Shown piece by piece: positions 1-8,398 of a DNA stretch of 64,000 bases (position 1 is its first letter; each line of letters opens with the position of its first letter). The DNA is from Deltaproteobacteria bacterium. Its GTDB lineage: Bacteria; Desulfobacterota; Desulfomonilia; UBA1062. The translations under genes were made by a program, and so were the position numbers. Under the pieces are notes generated by a model. It was not told where the DNA came from, did no database searches, and saw only the letters and a list, made by a program, of their open reading frames with translations. The DNA lies in the NCBI GenBank assembly GCA_018436855.1, contig JAHDKO010000029.1, positions 77,157 through 141,156 of the forward strand. The letters run 5' to 3'.

Positions 1-30
1 AAGGGGGCGGAAAAAGCCGCCCCCTTTTTT
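1..30 (+). terminator. Intrinsic terminator of a gene upstream of the window
   Basis: A perfect GC-rich stem (GGGGGCGG pairing with CCGCCCCC) closes a six-base loop and is followed by a run of six T on the plus strand. It ends 8 bases before the ApbE start codon, so it most likely ends the transcript of a plus-strand gene outside the window. ApbE would then need either read-through or a promoter that is not visible. Confidence 0.8.
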
Positions 31-38
31 CGCTCACC

Positions 39-1043
39 ATGGAGAAACCCATCCCCCTTTTGAAAAAGGCTATTTTCGTTATCATCCTTCTCCTTCTCGC
101 CTTGGGCGTGTCCGTCTGGCACCGGGCTTCCCGCGGAGAAACCAGCCACGCAAAGATCTTCATCATGGACACCTTTGTGGAGCTCATGGCCGAAGAATCA
201 CGCGGACAGGCCGATGCCGCCTTCAAGGACGCGATCGCCGAGCTGCACCGCACGGATTCCCGGCTGGGATACCATAACTCCCTGATCGACGAGCTCAACA
301 GCAGCCATACGATCAAAGACCGGGAGATCCACCGTCTCGTCCGGCTCTCCCGGAAGATCTACGATGCCTCGTCAGGCGGGTTCTCCATTACCTTGCGGCC
401 CATCCTGGATGCCTGGGGGTTCACCGGCACCCACTCCTATCGCCTGCCCGCCGAGAGCGAATTCGCCGCATGGAAACGCCTGCCCTCGGACCAGGCTGTC
501 ATCCTCGAAAAGGACGGCCTCACCATCCGGACCCCGGAAGGCACCAGGATCGACCTGGGGGGCATCGCCAAGGGATACGCCGCCGACAGGGCGGCAGAGG
601 CCATGAAAAAGGCCGGGGTCTCAAGCGGCCTCGTCAACGCGGGAGGCGATATCGCCACCTTTGGCGTGCGCACCTGGAAGATCGGCCTCAGACATCCCGG
701 CGGTACCGGGGTCTTCGCCACCATCCCGGTCAGGAACCGCTCAGTGGCCACGTCCGGTAATTACGAGCGCTTCTTTGTCGTGGACGGGATACGCTACTGC
801 CATCTCCTCGACCCTGCCACCGGGCTGCCTGCCCGGGGCCGTTTGAGCGCCACCGTGCTCGCGGACACCTGCGCCGAGGCGGATGCATGGGCAACGGCTC
901 TATTCGTCCAGGGTGAGGAGAGGCTCGGGGGAGAGCTCAAAAAAAGAGGCATGGACTGGATTGTGGTAGATCAGGAAGGCAGGGTGAGAGCAAGCGAAGC
1001 ATTGAAGGAGTTCTGCCCCGATCACCTGCCGGCGTCCCAATGA
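39..1043 (+). CDS. apbE: FAD:protein FMN transferase (ApbE family)
   Basis: Covalently attaches FMN from FAD to Thr/Ser of partner flavoproteins such as RnfG, RnfD and NqrC subunits, on the outer face of the inner membrane. The 334-residue protein starts with an N-terminal membrane segment (residues about 11-27) and carries the family motifs in order: IDLGGIAKGYAAD (171-183), NAGGD (200-204), SVATSGNYER (235-244), HLLDPATG (255-262) and ADAWATALF (281-289). Length is normal for the family. There is no lipobox Cys, so it looks membrane-tethered rather than a lipoprotein. It has no clear Shine-Dalgarno and sits directly behind a terminator. No Rnf/Nqr substrate gene is in the window; its partner presumably lies upstream or elsewhere. 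Confidence 0.95.
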   Translation: MEKPIPLLKKAIFVIILLLLALGVSVWHRASRGETSHAKIFIMDTFVELMAEESRGQADAAFKDAIAELHRTDSRLGYHNSLIDELNSSHTIKDREIHRLVRLSRKIYDASSGGFSITLRPILDAWGFTGTHSYRLPAESEFAAWKRLPSDQAVILEKDGLTIRTPEGTRIDLGGIAKGYAADRAAEAMKKAGVSSGLVNAGGDIATFGVRTWKIGLRHPGGTGVFATIPVRNRSVATSGNYERFFVVDGIRYCHLLDPATGLPARGRLSATVLADTCAEADAWATALFVQGEERLGGELKKRGMDWIVVDQEGRVRASEALKEFCPDHLPASQ

Positions 1044-1192
1044 TTCCGGGGACCCGCTCAGAGGCACCCTTGCCCGGCACCTGTCGCGCCGTCTTCTTCC
1101 AAAAGGGAGTCGGAATATTCGTGGTGGTCCTGTCCGGCGCGAAAGCCTCTCCGGATCTGAGACGCCCGCTCCTCTGCCTTGGGGCACCGTGA

Positions 1193-2089
1193 TCACCCCC
1201 CGAACCAGAAGATGCGCTTTCTGATCTCCGGCGCCCTGGCCTTGGCGGCCTGATAGCCCTCCTGCATGTAAAGGTCGAAAACCTTGAAGTCGGACCAGTG
1301 GTACGAGCCGATATTCGGGCGGATGACGCAGTCCACCTCCCGGTTCGTATACACATTTGTGAAATCACGGGTAATGTCGTAGCTGCGGAACACCACGTCC
1401 AGGCTGTGATGGAGCTCCTGCTCCTCCACGATGCTTTCGATCTCCCGCGTGACGTCCACCCCGATGATGTAATCGGGGTGGAAGGTCTTTGCCAGGAAGA
1501 CCGGCATCATCTCGGCCACGCCGCCGTCGGCCAGAAGCATCCCGTGGAGGCTGACGGGCGGGAAGAAGCCCGGGGTGGCGCAGCTTGCCTGGAGGGCCGT
1601 GGTCAGGGGGCCGTCGGAGAAGATGATGGGGTGGCCGGTGATAAGGTCCACGCTCGAGCAGCGGAAGGGGATATTCAGATCGAGGAAGCCGTGGTCGTCC
1701 ACCAACTCCCGGATGTGCAGCACAAAGGTCTCCGGCGTGATCACCGACTGCCGCCTGAGGGCCCGGGAATAGAAATATCCCTTCTTGAGTGTCGCCTGGA
1801 TCTTTTCGAGAAACCCAAGTGCCCGGTCCGGCTGCGGAAGGCTCATGCTCTCGCTGGTCTCCTGGAACAGCGGGGAGGCCATGTATTCGCGGAGCTTGTC
1901 TTCCACCGTATCGATATCGAGATAGAGGCTGTACAGGGCGCCGATGATGGCCCCGAACGAGATGCCGGCGATCGCGTCGATGGGAACGCCCTCTTCCTTG
2001 AGCGCCCTGATGACCCCGATATGGGCCAATCCCCGCGCCCCGCCCGCCCCCAGGGCGAGAACGACCTTTTTCCTCCGCCTGAGCCTCAT
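1193..2089 (-). CDS. Patatin-like phospholipase
   Basis: Predicted serine lipid hydrolase with a Ser-Asp dyad. Residues 14-20 (GAGGARG) form the oxyanion-hole loop, GISFG (42-46) contains the nucleophile Ser44, and the DGG box near residues 188-190 supplies the catalytic Asp. At 298 residues it is a compact bacterial patatin of the RssA/YchK size class, with no signal peptide, so probably cytoplasmic or peripheral to the membrane. Its ATG overlaps the stop of the histone-deacetylase-like gene by four bases (ATGA), making it the last gene of a three-gene translationally coupled operon. The substrate is unknown; the linked amide hydrolases do not by themselves imply a lipid pathway. Confidence 0.9.
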   Translation of the reverse strand: MRLRRRKKVVLALGAGGARGLAHIGVIRALKEEGVPIDAIAGISFGAIIGALYSLYLDIDTVEDKLREYMASPLFQETSESMSLPQPDRALGFLEKIQATLKKGYFYSRALRRQSVITPETFVLHIRELVDDHGFLDLNIPFRCSSVDLITGHPIIFSDGPLTTALQASCATPGFFPPVSLHGMLLADGGVAEMMPVFLAKTFHPDYIIGVDVTREIESIVEEQELHHSLDVVFRSYDITRDFTNVYTNREVDCVIRPNIGSYHWSDFKVFDLYMQEGYQAAKARAPEIRKRIFWFGG

Positions 2090-3396
2090 AGGATCTTTAC
2101 GGTGTATTCGTCGTTGTCCATGTCCTGGAGGTACACGGCGCTATAATTGTGCCGCCCGGGTTTATCAAACCAGGCGCGGCCCTGCTCCCTGCACCTGGGG
2201 CACGCGCCCCAGGGGATGTGGACCGCCATGATGTGGTACCCGGTCGATGCCGAGGAATCGATCTTGTAGGCCCCGGGGCAGTCCGTGCACACCCGCACCG
2301 ATTCCTGCTGGTTTTCCGAGATGCCGTCCGTGTCATAGAAGATGTTCCGGCTCCTTCTGACGATCTCTTCCCCCCGGACCTCGTAGTTGTCCCGCGAATT
2401 CCAGAGATCCAGAAGGGTGTCCGTGAGCTGCTTGATGTAGTCGATGATCCGCGGGTCTTCTTTGATCCTCTCCGGGTTCAGGTCGGGCTCCCGGATATAC
2501 GAGTAGTCCACGCCCGCAAGGGCGAGGATGATCCCGGTGTTCACATAGGGCAGCGCTGCTTCGATGGAATAGCCCCCCTCCAGCACGCAGATATGGGGGC
2601 CGAGCATTTCGTTGAGCCGGGCATAGCCTCCCGCGGTGAAGGACATGTTCGTGATGGGGTCTGAATAGTGGTTGTCCTGGCCTGCGGAGTTGATGATCAG
2701 GTCAGGATTGAACTCGTCCAGCACCGGCATCACAAAGTGCTCCATGACATACAGCATGCCCTCGTCACTGGTCTTCGGGGGGAGCGGGACATTGAGATTT
2801 CTGCCCAGCGCGTTGGGCCCGCCGAACTCCTCGGGGAACCCGCTGCCCGGATAGAGGGTCCTGCCGTCCTGGTGCAGCGAGATGTAGAGCACGTTGGGAT
2901 CGTGCCAGTAGACATCCTGGGTGCCGTCCCCGTGGTGGCAGTCCGTGTCCACGACCGCGATCTTCCCGATATGCGGGTAGTTCTTCCGCACCCATTCGAT
3001 CATGACCGCTTCGATATTGATGTTGCAGAACCCCCTGGCGCCGTGCACCACACGCATGGCGTGGTGGCCCGGAGGCCTCACCAGGGCGAACGCGTTGTCG
3101 ACCGCGCCATCCATCACGAGCCGCGCGGCCTCGATGCACCCGCCGGCCGATACGTTGTGCGAGGGCGTGATCCGCGACTCCACGTCCGGCACGCAGAAAT
3201 GTGCCCGGCAGATGTCCTTTTCCGTTGCCAGGCCGGCCTTGAACTCGGTGATCCCCTCGATGTCGAGCACGCCCTCTTCCATGACCTGATCCTGCGTGTA
3301 CAGGAGCCTCTCCTGCCGCTCGGGATGCGACGGGGAGATCTCCCAGTCATAGGCGGGAAAAAAGATCAGTCCGGTCTTTTTCTTCGCGGTAATCAT
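2086..3396 (-). CDS. Histone deacetylase-like amidohydrolase with C-terminal zinc-ribbon
   Basis: Zinc-dependent deacetylase/amidohydrolase of the HDAC/AcuC/acetylpolyamine amidohydrolase superfamily. Visible motifs: RPPGHH (107-112), DTDCHHGDGTQ (150-160) with Zn ligands Asp152 and His154 and the catalytic His pair at 111-112, YISLHQ (171-176), AGQDNHYSDP (238-247) with Zn ligand Asp241, and LEGGY (272-276). The catalytic domain ends near residue 350. The remaining about 85 residues contain two CxxC pairs (CTDC and CPRC) that look like a small zinc ribbon, an extension that ordinary AcuC proteins lack. It overlaps both neighbours by 4 nt. In bacteria such enzymes deacetylate polyamines, acetyl-lysine or small amides; the substrate here is unknown. 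Coupling to a hydantoinase-type ATPase suggests amide or imide breakdown. Confidence 0.92.
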   Translation of the reverse strand: MITAKKKTGLIFFPAYDWEISPSHPERQERLLYTQDQVMEEGVLDIEGITEFKAGLATEKDICRAHFCVPDVESRITPSHNVSAGGCIEAARLVMDGAVDNAFALVRPPGHHAMRVVHGARGFCNINIEAVMIEWVRKNYPHIGKIAVVDTDCHHGDGTQDVYWHDPNVLYISLHQDGRTLYPGSGFPEEFGGPNALGRNLNVPLPPKTSDEGMLYVMEHFVMPVLDEFNPDLIINSAGQDNHYSDPITNMSFTAGGYARLNEMLGPHICVLEGGYSIEAALPYVNTGIILALAGVDYSYIREPDLNPERIKEDPRIIDYIKQLTDTLLDLWNSRDNYEVRGEEIVRRSRNIFYDTDGISENQQESVRVCTDCPGAYKIDSSASTGYHIMAVHIPWGACPRCREQGRAWFDKPGRHNYSAVYLQDMDNDEYTVKIL

Positions 3397-5048
3397 GCCT
3401 CACCCCACTCGTCTATCACGCCGGGCTTTGTCTGCAGCTTGAGCCTCATGTTCTTCCCCGTGGTGCTGAACCCCCGCACGATGTTAAAAACCTGCTCCTC
3501 GAGAATGCTGATCTCCCCCTTGTCGAGGATCCCCAGACGGGAGGCGTTGTCCCTCAAGGCCTGTTCCCCCCGCTTCTTGAGCTCATCCATGCTCATGGTG
3601 GGTGAGATCTTTTCGTCCATGCCCAGCTCCGGGCAGATCATGCGCCGAAGCTGCGTATCGGCCGTCAGGGTGATCTGCCGGGTGGTCCTGGCAAGGGCCG
3701 CGCCCAAGGCATTGGCCACCATGGCGTGATCCGGCACCATGCACCTCATATCAAACGATTCTTCTATGAACGGGCTGAGCAGCTCTGCGGGCCCTCCGAT
3801 GGCCATGACCCGATCAGGTTCCACCACCTCGGGGTGGAGCATCTCAAAAATTGTGTACACCGGATACCGGTTCACCTCGTCGATGAATTCGCGCGCTCTC
3901 TCGCGGATGACGCCGACCATGATCGAGACGATCCGCCGTGACACCTCGGAGATGTCCTGCCCGAGCTGCCCGGCAATGGGGGCGATGGCGCGCACGGCCT
4001 TTTCCCTGTCGCCCTGAGGAAGCTGTCCGAGCACGGCCAGGGCGTCCATGGGGGTGGGAGACGGGCCGCCCATGCAGGCAGGCGGGCCGTCCCGGAGAGG
4101 CCCGACCCGGATGTCCTGCCCAGAAAGGCTGACGCGGGAATCGCCGCCCGCGCCCACCGACATGACCTTGAGACCCCGCACCAGGGTCTTGTAGCCGCCG
4201 ATGTCGACCCCCTTAGGCTCCAGGATGGGAATGCCCTTTATGAGCACCCCGATATCCGTGGTGGTCCCTCCGATATCCAGCATCAGGGTGGTCGTATCCA
4301 GATCGTCGCACAGGGCGAGACCGCCCATCATGCTCGCCGCCGGGCCCGAGAGGATGGTCTCCACCGGATGCCGGTCCGCGGCCGAATCGGAGAAGGTTCC
4401 GCCGTCCGCCTTGAGGAAGAACAGGGGCGAACGGATGCCGAGCTCGGCCAGTGCCTGCCGGACCGACTGCACGAAACGTTTCTGGACCGGCATCACCGCG
4501 GTGTTGAAAAAGGTGGTGTGGATACGCCTGGGGAAGTTCAGGTTGCCGCTTAAGGTGTGGCCGAGCGAGACGTGATCGAAATCCTTTTCGATCAGGGAGG
4601 ATATGCTCGTCTCGTGGGAGGGATTTCTCACCGAGAACTTGGATACCACGCCCACGCCGGTTATGCCCTTTTTCTTCAGCCCGTCCGCGACCCGGGCGAC
4701 CTCGCCGGGGTCAATGGGGACATACTCTCTCCCCCGGTGGTCTATGGCGCCCCTGACCAGATGAAAATCATCGGTAAAGAAATATCGCCTCGGATCGATG
4801 CCCGGCCCTGCGGACACGATCATGCCTGCAGGGGCGTATTTTTTCTCGGTGATGGCATTGGTGGAGAGGGTGGTGGACAGCACGGTGCGCCTGATCCCGG
4901 CATAATTGATTGAGAGCGCGCCGATGGCATCGCGGATGGTCTGGACCAGGTCGTCCCCGGTCACGATCTTGGCTGTTGCGATGATGTTCCTTCCCCTGAT
5001 GCACACGGCATCGGTGTGCGTACCGCCTATGTCTATCCCTACGATCAT
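3393..5048 (-). CDS. Hydantoinase/oxoprolinase family protein (HyuA-like)
   Basis: ATP-dependent amidohydrolase of the ASKHA fold, related to N-methylhydantoinase A, 5-oxoprolinase and acetone carboxylase beta subunits. Residues 4-13 (GIDIGGTHTD) and a second LDIGGTTTDIG motif form the two phosphate-binding loops. The 551-residue length matches a stand-alone HyuA-type subunit. The frame stays open upstream to about 5216, but the ATG at 5048 is preceded by a good Shine-Dalgarno (GAGGTAGG) and begins right at the conserved N-terminus, so I chose it. There is no adjacent HyuB-type subunit; instead the gene is translationally coupled (ATGA) to the HDAC-like gene. It is the first gene of the operon, about 175 nt below a sigma-70-like promoter. 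Confidence 0.9.
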   Translation of the reverse strand: MIVGIDIGGTHTDAVCIRGRNIIATAKIVTGDDLVQTIRDAIGALSINYAGIRRTVLSTTLSTNAITEKKYAPAGMIVSAGPGIDPRRYFFTDDFHLVRGAIDHRGREYVPIDPGEVARVADGLKKKGITGVGVVSKFSVRNPSHETSISSLIEKDFDHVSLGHTLSGNLNFPRRIHTTFFNTAVMPVQKRFVQSVRQALAELGIRSPLFFLKADGGTFSDSAADRHPVETILSGPAASMMGGLALCDDLDTTTLMLDIGGTTTDIGVLIKGIPILEPKGVDIGGYKTLVRGLKVMSVGAGGDSRVSLSGQDIRVGPLRDGPPACMGGPSPTPMDALAVLGQLPQGDREKAVRAIAPIAGQLGQDISEVSRRIVSIMVGVIRERAREFIDEVNRYPVYTIFEMLHPEVVEPDRVMAIGGPAELLSPFIEESFDMRCMVPDHAMVANALGAALARTTRQITLTADTQLRRMICPELGMDEKISPTMSMDELKKRGEQALRDNASRLGILDKGEISILEEQVFNIVRGFSTTGKNMRLKLQTKPGVIDEWGEA

Positions 5049-5222
5049 TTCCCTACCTCTTTTCTTTAAGAAGTGCAGCGCCCCACTTCCCTGTTCGCAC
5101 GATTTCCTGAAACTCTGCACAGGCTCCCCGCCTCCGGCACTGCTGTTTTCCAATCCAATCCAAGTCCAAGGAATTTCTGCACGGAATTCCATGGATGAAA
5201 AGGGGGATGAAATCATGGCGAT

Positions 5223-5251
5223 ATTTTATCAGTATATGAGAGAAATGGCAA
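5223..5251 (-). promoter_or_regulatory. Sigma-70-like promoter of the hydantoinase operon
   Basis: On the minus strand, TTGCCA (-35) is separated by 17 bp from TAAAAT (-10). Each box has one mismatch to consensus. The predicted start gives a leader of about 170 nt before the hydantoinase ATG. Confidence 0.55.
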
Positions 5252-5359
5252 TGAATATGCCCGGAGGCGTGATTGTCCCGATGAGCTATTCACGCTGCGG
5301 CAGGCTGATTCCCGAGACGCGGCCCCTTAGTACTCAAGTGGCGGAGTTTGGTACAAGAC

Positions 5360-5402
5360 CGGAGTCAGGATCGAGGCCAGAATCGGGGTCAGGGCTGACC
5401 CC
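5360..5402. repeat. 12-bp tandem repeat ending in a REP-like hairpin
   Basis: Three imperfect copies of a 12-mer (like CGGAGTCAGGAT) follow one another, and the last copy runs into a perfect hairpin: GGGGTCA, loop GGGC, TGACCCC (5385-5402). Short GC-rich hairpins of this kind occur as dispersed REP-like elements in bacterial genomes. Only one copy is seen in this window, so the REP label is a guess. Confidence 0.5.
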
Positions 5403-5485
5403 ATGATGTGACCCATGATGACCCTCTTGCCTGAAATGGAGCGATCTGCTAGGACATATGGGGAGAAAGACTCTGGAGGGCATGT

Positions 5486-6661
5486 TTGAGAAAAATCATA
5501 CCATGGTGTTTGCTGGCGTTTCTTGTCTGGAGCTGCTCATCCTCCGACCCCTCCGTACTCGAATTTTCCGCCTCGCACAGCACCCCCGTCACCGGCCAGA
5601 AGGTGCTTTTTCAGGTCTGGGGCTTGAGCGACAATCCCCCTTTGCGGTACGCCTGGCATGCCGACAACGGAGAACTTGAGGAGTGGAACGTGGAGCAGCA
5701 GTATGCCTACTGGATAGCCCCTGATTCCCCTGCCCCGTGCTCGGTCACCTGCACGATCACGGACAGTGAAGACAACAGCTCGGTCCAGGTGTTCGAGATC
5801 TCGGTGAAACAGCGGGAGCTGAAGACGGTTCTCGGCGACGGCACGGTCTCGTGCCTGGAGAAACAGCGCATCTCCCTGCTCGGGGGGGCGTGGGTGTCAA
5901 CCCGCGACGGCCAGGTCATGTATGTATCGTCTTCCACGAACGAGGTGTCTTCGTGGACCGGCGTGTTCGGGGCCATGTACATCGACCTCTACGGTTTCTC
6001 CTATGCCCTCTGGGGGGCGCCGGTTCAGGGCAACGAGATATCCGTGCAGTCTTCGGGCAGCACATCCGTCCTGGTCTGCCAGGAGTGTGCGTCCGACGGA
6101 ACGATCCACGACATCGCCGTGGACGTACTGGATGTCGATCTGCTGTGGATCGCATCCGACTCCGGGCTCCACTGGTATCACTCCGAGTCCGGAAACCACG
6201 GGACCTATGAAGCGGACGCCATCGGCGAGACCCATGACCTTTTCCCGGGCAAGGGCTTTGTGTACGCGGCCGCCGGCACGGGCATCTTCGCCATCGACGG
6301 CAAAAACGATGACGACGACATCCCGCTGTATCCGGGGGACTCATGCGCAGTGCTGGAGATCATCGGCGACGACGCCACGACCCAGGAAACCGAAGACGCC
6401 GACGCGGCCACGGTCTGGCATGTCACCGGCGGGGATGTGTGCAGGAACGGTCAGGCCCTCGCGGACCAGCCCCCTGACGGTGTGGTCTGCAACCTCAGCG
6501 TTGATCTGAAGGGCAATATCTGGTGCGGGAAGTACCGGTGGGACGGCACGTCATGGCAGGTCCAGGCCGGGCTCGAAGACGTGGATGTGGTGAAGTCTGC
6601 GGTGAGCAACGAAGGCCTCGTCTATTTCCAGACCTCTTCAGGGGCACTTCTTCGCTGGTAG
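5486..6661 (+). CDS. Secreted lipoprotein with PKD-like and propeller-like regions
   Basis: A 391-residue protein of unknown function. It starts at a TTG with a strong Shine-Dalgarno (GGAGGG) five bases upstream. The N-terminus MRKIIPWCLLAFLVWSC is a lipoprotein signal with the lipid-modified Cys at residue 17, although the Trp two residues before the Cys is unusual for a lipobox. Residues about 20-110 resemble a beta-sandwich (PKD/Ig-like: 'TGQKVLFQVWG...TCTITDSEDN'). The rest is rich in repeated short strands of the type seen in two-component-sensor or WD-like propellers ('LWIASDSGLHWY', 'IWCGKYRWDG'). Its last 24 bases overlap the 3' end of the convergent lipoprotein gene. Function not recognised; probably a surface or periplasmic lipoprotein. 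Confidence 0.75.
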   Translation: MRKIIPWCLLAFLVWSCSSSDPSVLEFSASHSTPVTGQKVLFQVWGLSDNPPLRYAWHADNGELEEWNVEQQYAYWIAPDSPAPCSVTCTITDSEDNSSVQVFEISVKQRELKTVLGDGTVSCLEKQRISLLGGAWVSTRDGQVMYVSSSTNEVSSWTGVFGAMYIDLYGFSYALWGAPVQGNEISVQSSGSTSVLVCQECASDGTIHDIAVDVLDVDLLWIASDSGLHWYHSESGNHGTYEADAIGETHDLFPGKGFVYAAAGTGIFAIDGKNDDDDIPLYPGDSCAVLEIIGDDATTQETEDADAATVWHVTGGDVCRNGQALADQPPDGVVCNLSVDLKGNIWCGKYRWDGTSWQVQAGLEDVDVVKSAVSNEGLVYFQTSSGALLRW

Positions 6662-7201
6662 CGCGGTCCTCTGTGCGATGTCGCGCGCAATGTGCCTGAG
6701 CAGGCCGTTCAGGAGCTCTTCGGGATACGGGGACGCTACGTACATCCTGCTCAGCCAGGACACGTGAAAGGCATCTCTGCCCGAAGACGCCCTCGAAATG
6801 CGGAAGAACCGGGTATGTCCGTCCGAGGCGTCGATCACCCGGAGACTCACGCAGACCCTTGACGGCGAGTGGGTTCCCCCGTAGAACAGATATTCCAGCT
6901 CTCCCGACAGGACATAGGGGGTATCGGCAGATCCTTTTTTGTCGAGCACGACCCGCTGGAACGCCTTTTCATCCAGGAGATACTCCTTCATACGCTTCGC
7001 CGCGTAGACCCCCCACTTCGGGTCCTGGGCGTCGAATGGCAGGATCGTGATCGCGCTCTCGAACGACTCGCCGCTCAAACCCCAGTCGATGGGGGTGACC
7101 TCGTCAAGGTGGCGGTCGGGCTTGACCACGGCACAGCCCGCGATGAAGAGACAGACGCTCAAGAATGTGATTTTTCTGATGAAACGGCAGGTTCCGGACA
7201 C
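6638..7201 (-). CDS. Small lipoprotein, third gene of a lipoprotein operon
   Basis: Unrecognised lipoprotein of about 187 residues. The frame contains an ATG at 7228, but the GTG at 7201 has a far better Shine-Dalgarno (AGGGAGG, six bases upstream) and yields a normal-length signal peptide ending FIAGC, so I prefer it. The mature part has an alternating strand pattern ('SAITILPFDAQD', 'YVLSGELEYLFYGG', 'CVSLRVIDASDG') similar in style to LpoB/CsgG-type and DUF4136-like outer-membrane lipoproteins that bind partner proteins. It is co-oriented with, and 16 nt from, the FlgO-like gene. No catalytic motif is visible. Confidence 0.7.
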   Translation of the reverse strand: MSGTCRFIRKITFLSVCLFIAGCAVVKPDRHLDEVTPIDWGLSGESFESAITILPFDAQDPKWGVYAAKRMKEYLLDEKAFQRVVLDKKGSADTPYVLSGELEYLFYGGTHSPSRVCVSLRVIDASDGHTRFFRISRASSGRDAFHVSWLSRMYVASPYPEELLNGLLRHIARDIAQRTALPAKKCP

Positions 7202-7217
7202 CTTACACCTCCCTGTG

Positions 7218-7754
7218 CTATTTTTCATACACCACTGCCTGTCCCCTGCTCCTCACGAGATGCCCCACCCCTGCCGTAGTGGCGAGGACCACGGTGGTGG
7301 AGGCAATCACATCATTGTTCGTAAAATCAACAGCCCGGGAGGTAATCACGATCTCATCCCCACGGACCAGGTATGTGCTGGCAATTATCACTTCGGCCCT
7401 GAATTCCTTCCTGATCCTGTCCGCGTCCCTGCTCAGGACGATCAGCCCGTCCCGGCAGGTGAGGTACGGTTCCGGCCTCAGCTGTACGTCAAGCACGTTC
7501 ACATTCTCCTCTGCCAGCGCCCCGATGAGAAGCTCCTGGAGAGCAAGGCCGAAGTCACCGGGCGAAAAGCCGACCGCATCCACAGGGGTGCCCACGAGAA
7601 CGCTGATCCCCTTGTAGGAATCTTCGAGCCCCCCTGCTATGCGTCCGGCAATGCGGTCCGCGCATCCCTCAAGACTGCCGGCATGGCCCGGAAGCATGAT
7701 GTGGGTGCAGCCCGAGAGAACGCAGGCAGCCGCGAGCACCAGCCATATTCTCAT
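7218..7754 (-). CDS. FlgO-like lipoprotein
   Basis: 178-residue outer-membrane-type lipoprotein. The frame is open upstream to 7820, but the ATG at 7754 overlaps the stop of the preceding gene (ATGA) and starts a textbook lipoprotein signal (MRIWLVLAAACVLSGC). The mature part follows the FlgO-domain pattern: a conserved strand, 'FGLALQELLIGALAEENVNVLDVQL', a 'LIVLSRDADRIRKE' segment, 'AEVIIASTYLV' and 'AVDFTNNDVIASTTVVL'. FlgO proteins are outer-membrane lipoproteins linked to flagellar anchoring in Vibrio, but related proteins occur in non-flagellar settings. No flagellar gene is adjacent here (fliS is 40 kb away), so a flagellar role is not shown. Confidence 0.7.
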   Translation of the reverse strand: MRIWLVLAAACVLSGCTHIMLPGHAGSLEGCADRIAGRIAGGLEDSYKGISVLVGTPVDAVGFSPGDFGLALQELLIGALAEENVNVLDVQLRPEPYLTCRDGLIVLSRDADRIRKEFRAEVIIASTYLVRGDEIVITSRAVDFTNNDVIASTTVVLATTAGVGHLVRSRGQAVVYEK

Positions 7755-8248
7755 GGCGCGCTCCGTATGGGGATGACGGTCGTTGTCCGGTAACGGTACG
7801 AGCACAAGGCCCGGTTCCACTTTTCGGAGCCGTTGAGAAAATAAGCCTCCCCGGCGGCGATCACCTGTTCGCCCTGGGCCAGCGTCGCCAGGGTGAGCAG
7901 GGATTTCCGGGAAGGGGTCATGACCAGCGTGAGCCTGTAGGCGGTGTCGTCATCCCCGGTGCTCACGGAGAACCCCCTGCGGATCAGGCTCCTCTCGAAC
8001 ATGGAGGCCACGTACGCCTCTGCGAGCATGGGGGCATGCGGGTGCAGATTGTCGTACCAGACGAGACTGATGCTGTCCGGGCGGATATCCTGCGTCACTT
8101 GGTCGCAGAACTCCCGGACATCACGCTCCAGCCGGATCATGTACCGGTCTTCAGGCCAGATCTGATCTGAAGGTATCCCGGATTCGGCTGCACAAGCCCC
8201 TGTCAGGAGGAGCATCATGATTGGAAGAATCCACCGTCCCTTGATCAC
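7751..8248 (-). CDS. Small lipoprotein, first gene of the lipoprotein operon
   Basis: 165-residue protein of unknown function with a GTG start, a short hydrophobic signal and a lipobox (LLTGAC, Cys19). An alternative ATG lies ten codons in, but would leave too short an n-region. The mature domain has no motif I recognise; two Cys near residues 48 and 148 could form a disulphide. It is translationally coupled by ATGA overlap to the FlgO-like gene. The three consecutive lipoproteins suggest one multi-component envelope assembly. Confidence 0.7.
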   Translation of the reverse strand: MIKGRWILPIMMLLLTGACAAESGIPSDQIWPEDRYMIRLERDVREFCDQVTQDIRPDSISLVWYDNLHPHAPMLAEAYVASMFERSLIRRGFSVSTGDDDTAYRLTLVMTPSRKSLLTLATLAQGEQVIAAGEAYFLNGSEKWNRALCSYRYRTTTVIPIRSAP

Positions 8249-8398
8249 AGAACAAGGTATCGGGATTGCACAGGGAAATCTTGAGGAGTCGGGGTGATTA
8301 TTCCGGACGATCAGAACCTGATTGGAATCATCTTTCCGGAGATGGCTCTCAAGGCAGAGCGGCTGCTTGCGAAAGATCTCCGGCAGGATGACGATTTT

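Larger units (their letters stand above)
5049..5485. other. Divergent intergenic region, 437 bp
   Basis: This region separates the minus-strand hydantoinase operon from the plus-strand lipoprotein. It holds a good minus-strand promoter near 5223-5251 and a small tandem repeat with a hairpin at 5360-5402. Short open frames here have no ribosome site or recognisable sequence and I do not call a gene. Confidence 0.6.

Noticed and set aside
3393..5216. Longer hydantoinase form starting at 5216
   Set aside because: The extra 56 residues are not conserved in style, the promoter lies only a few bases upstream, and the ATG at 5048 has a strong ribosome site directly before the conserved GIDIGGT start.
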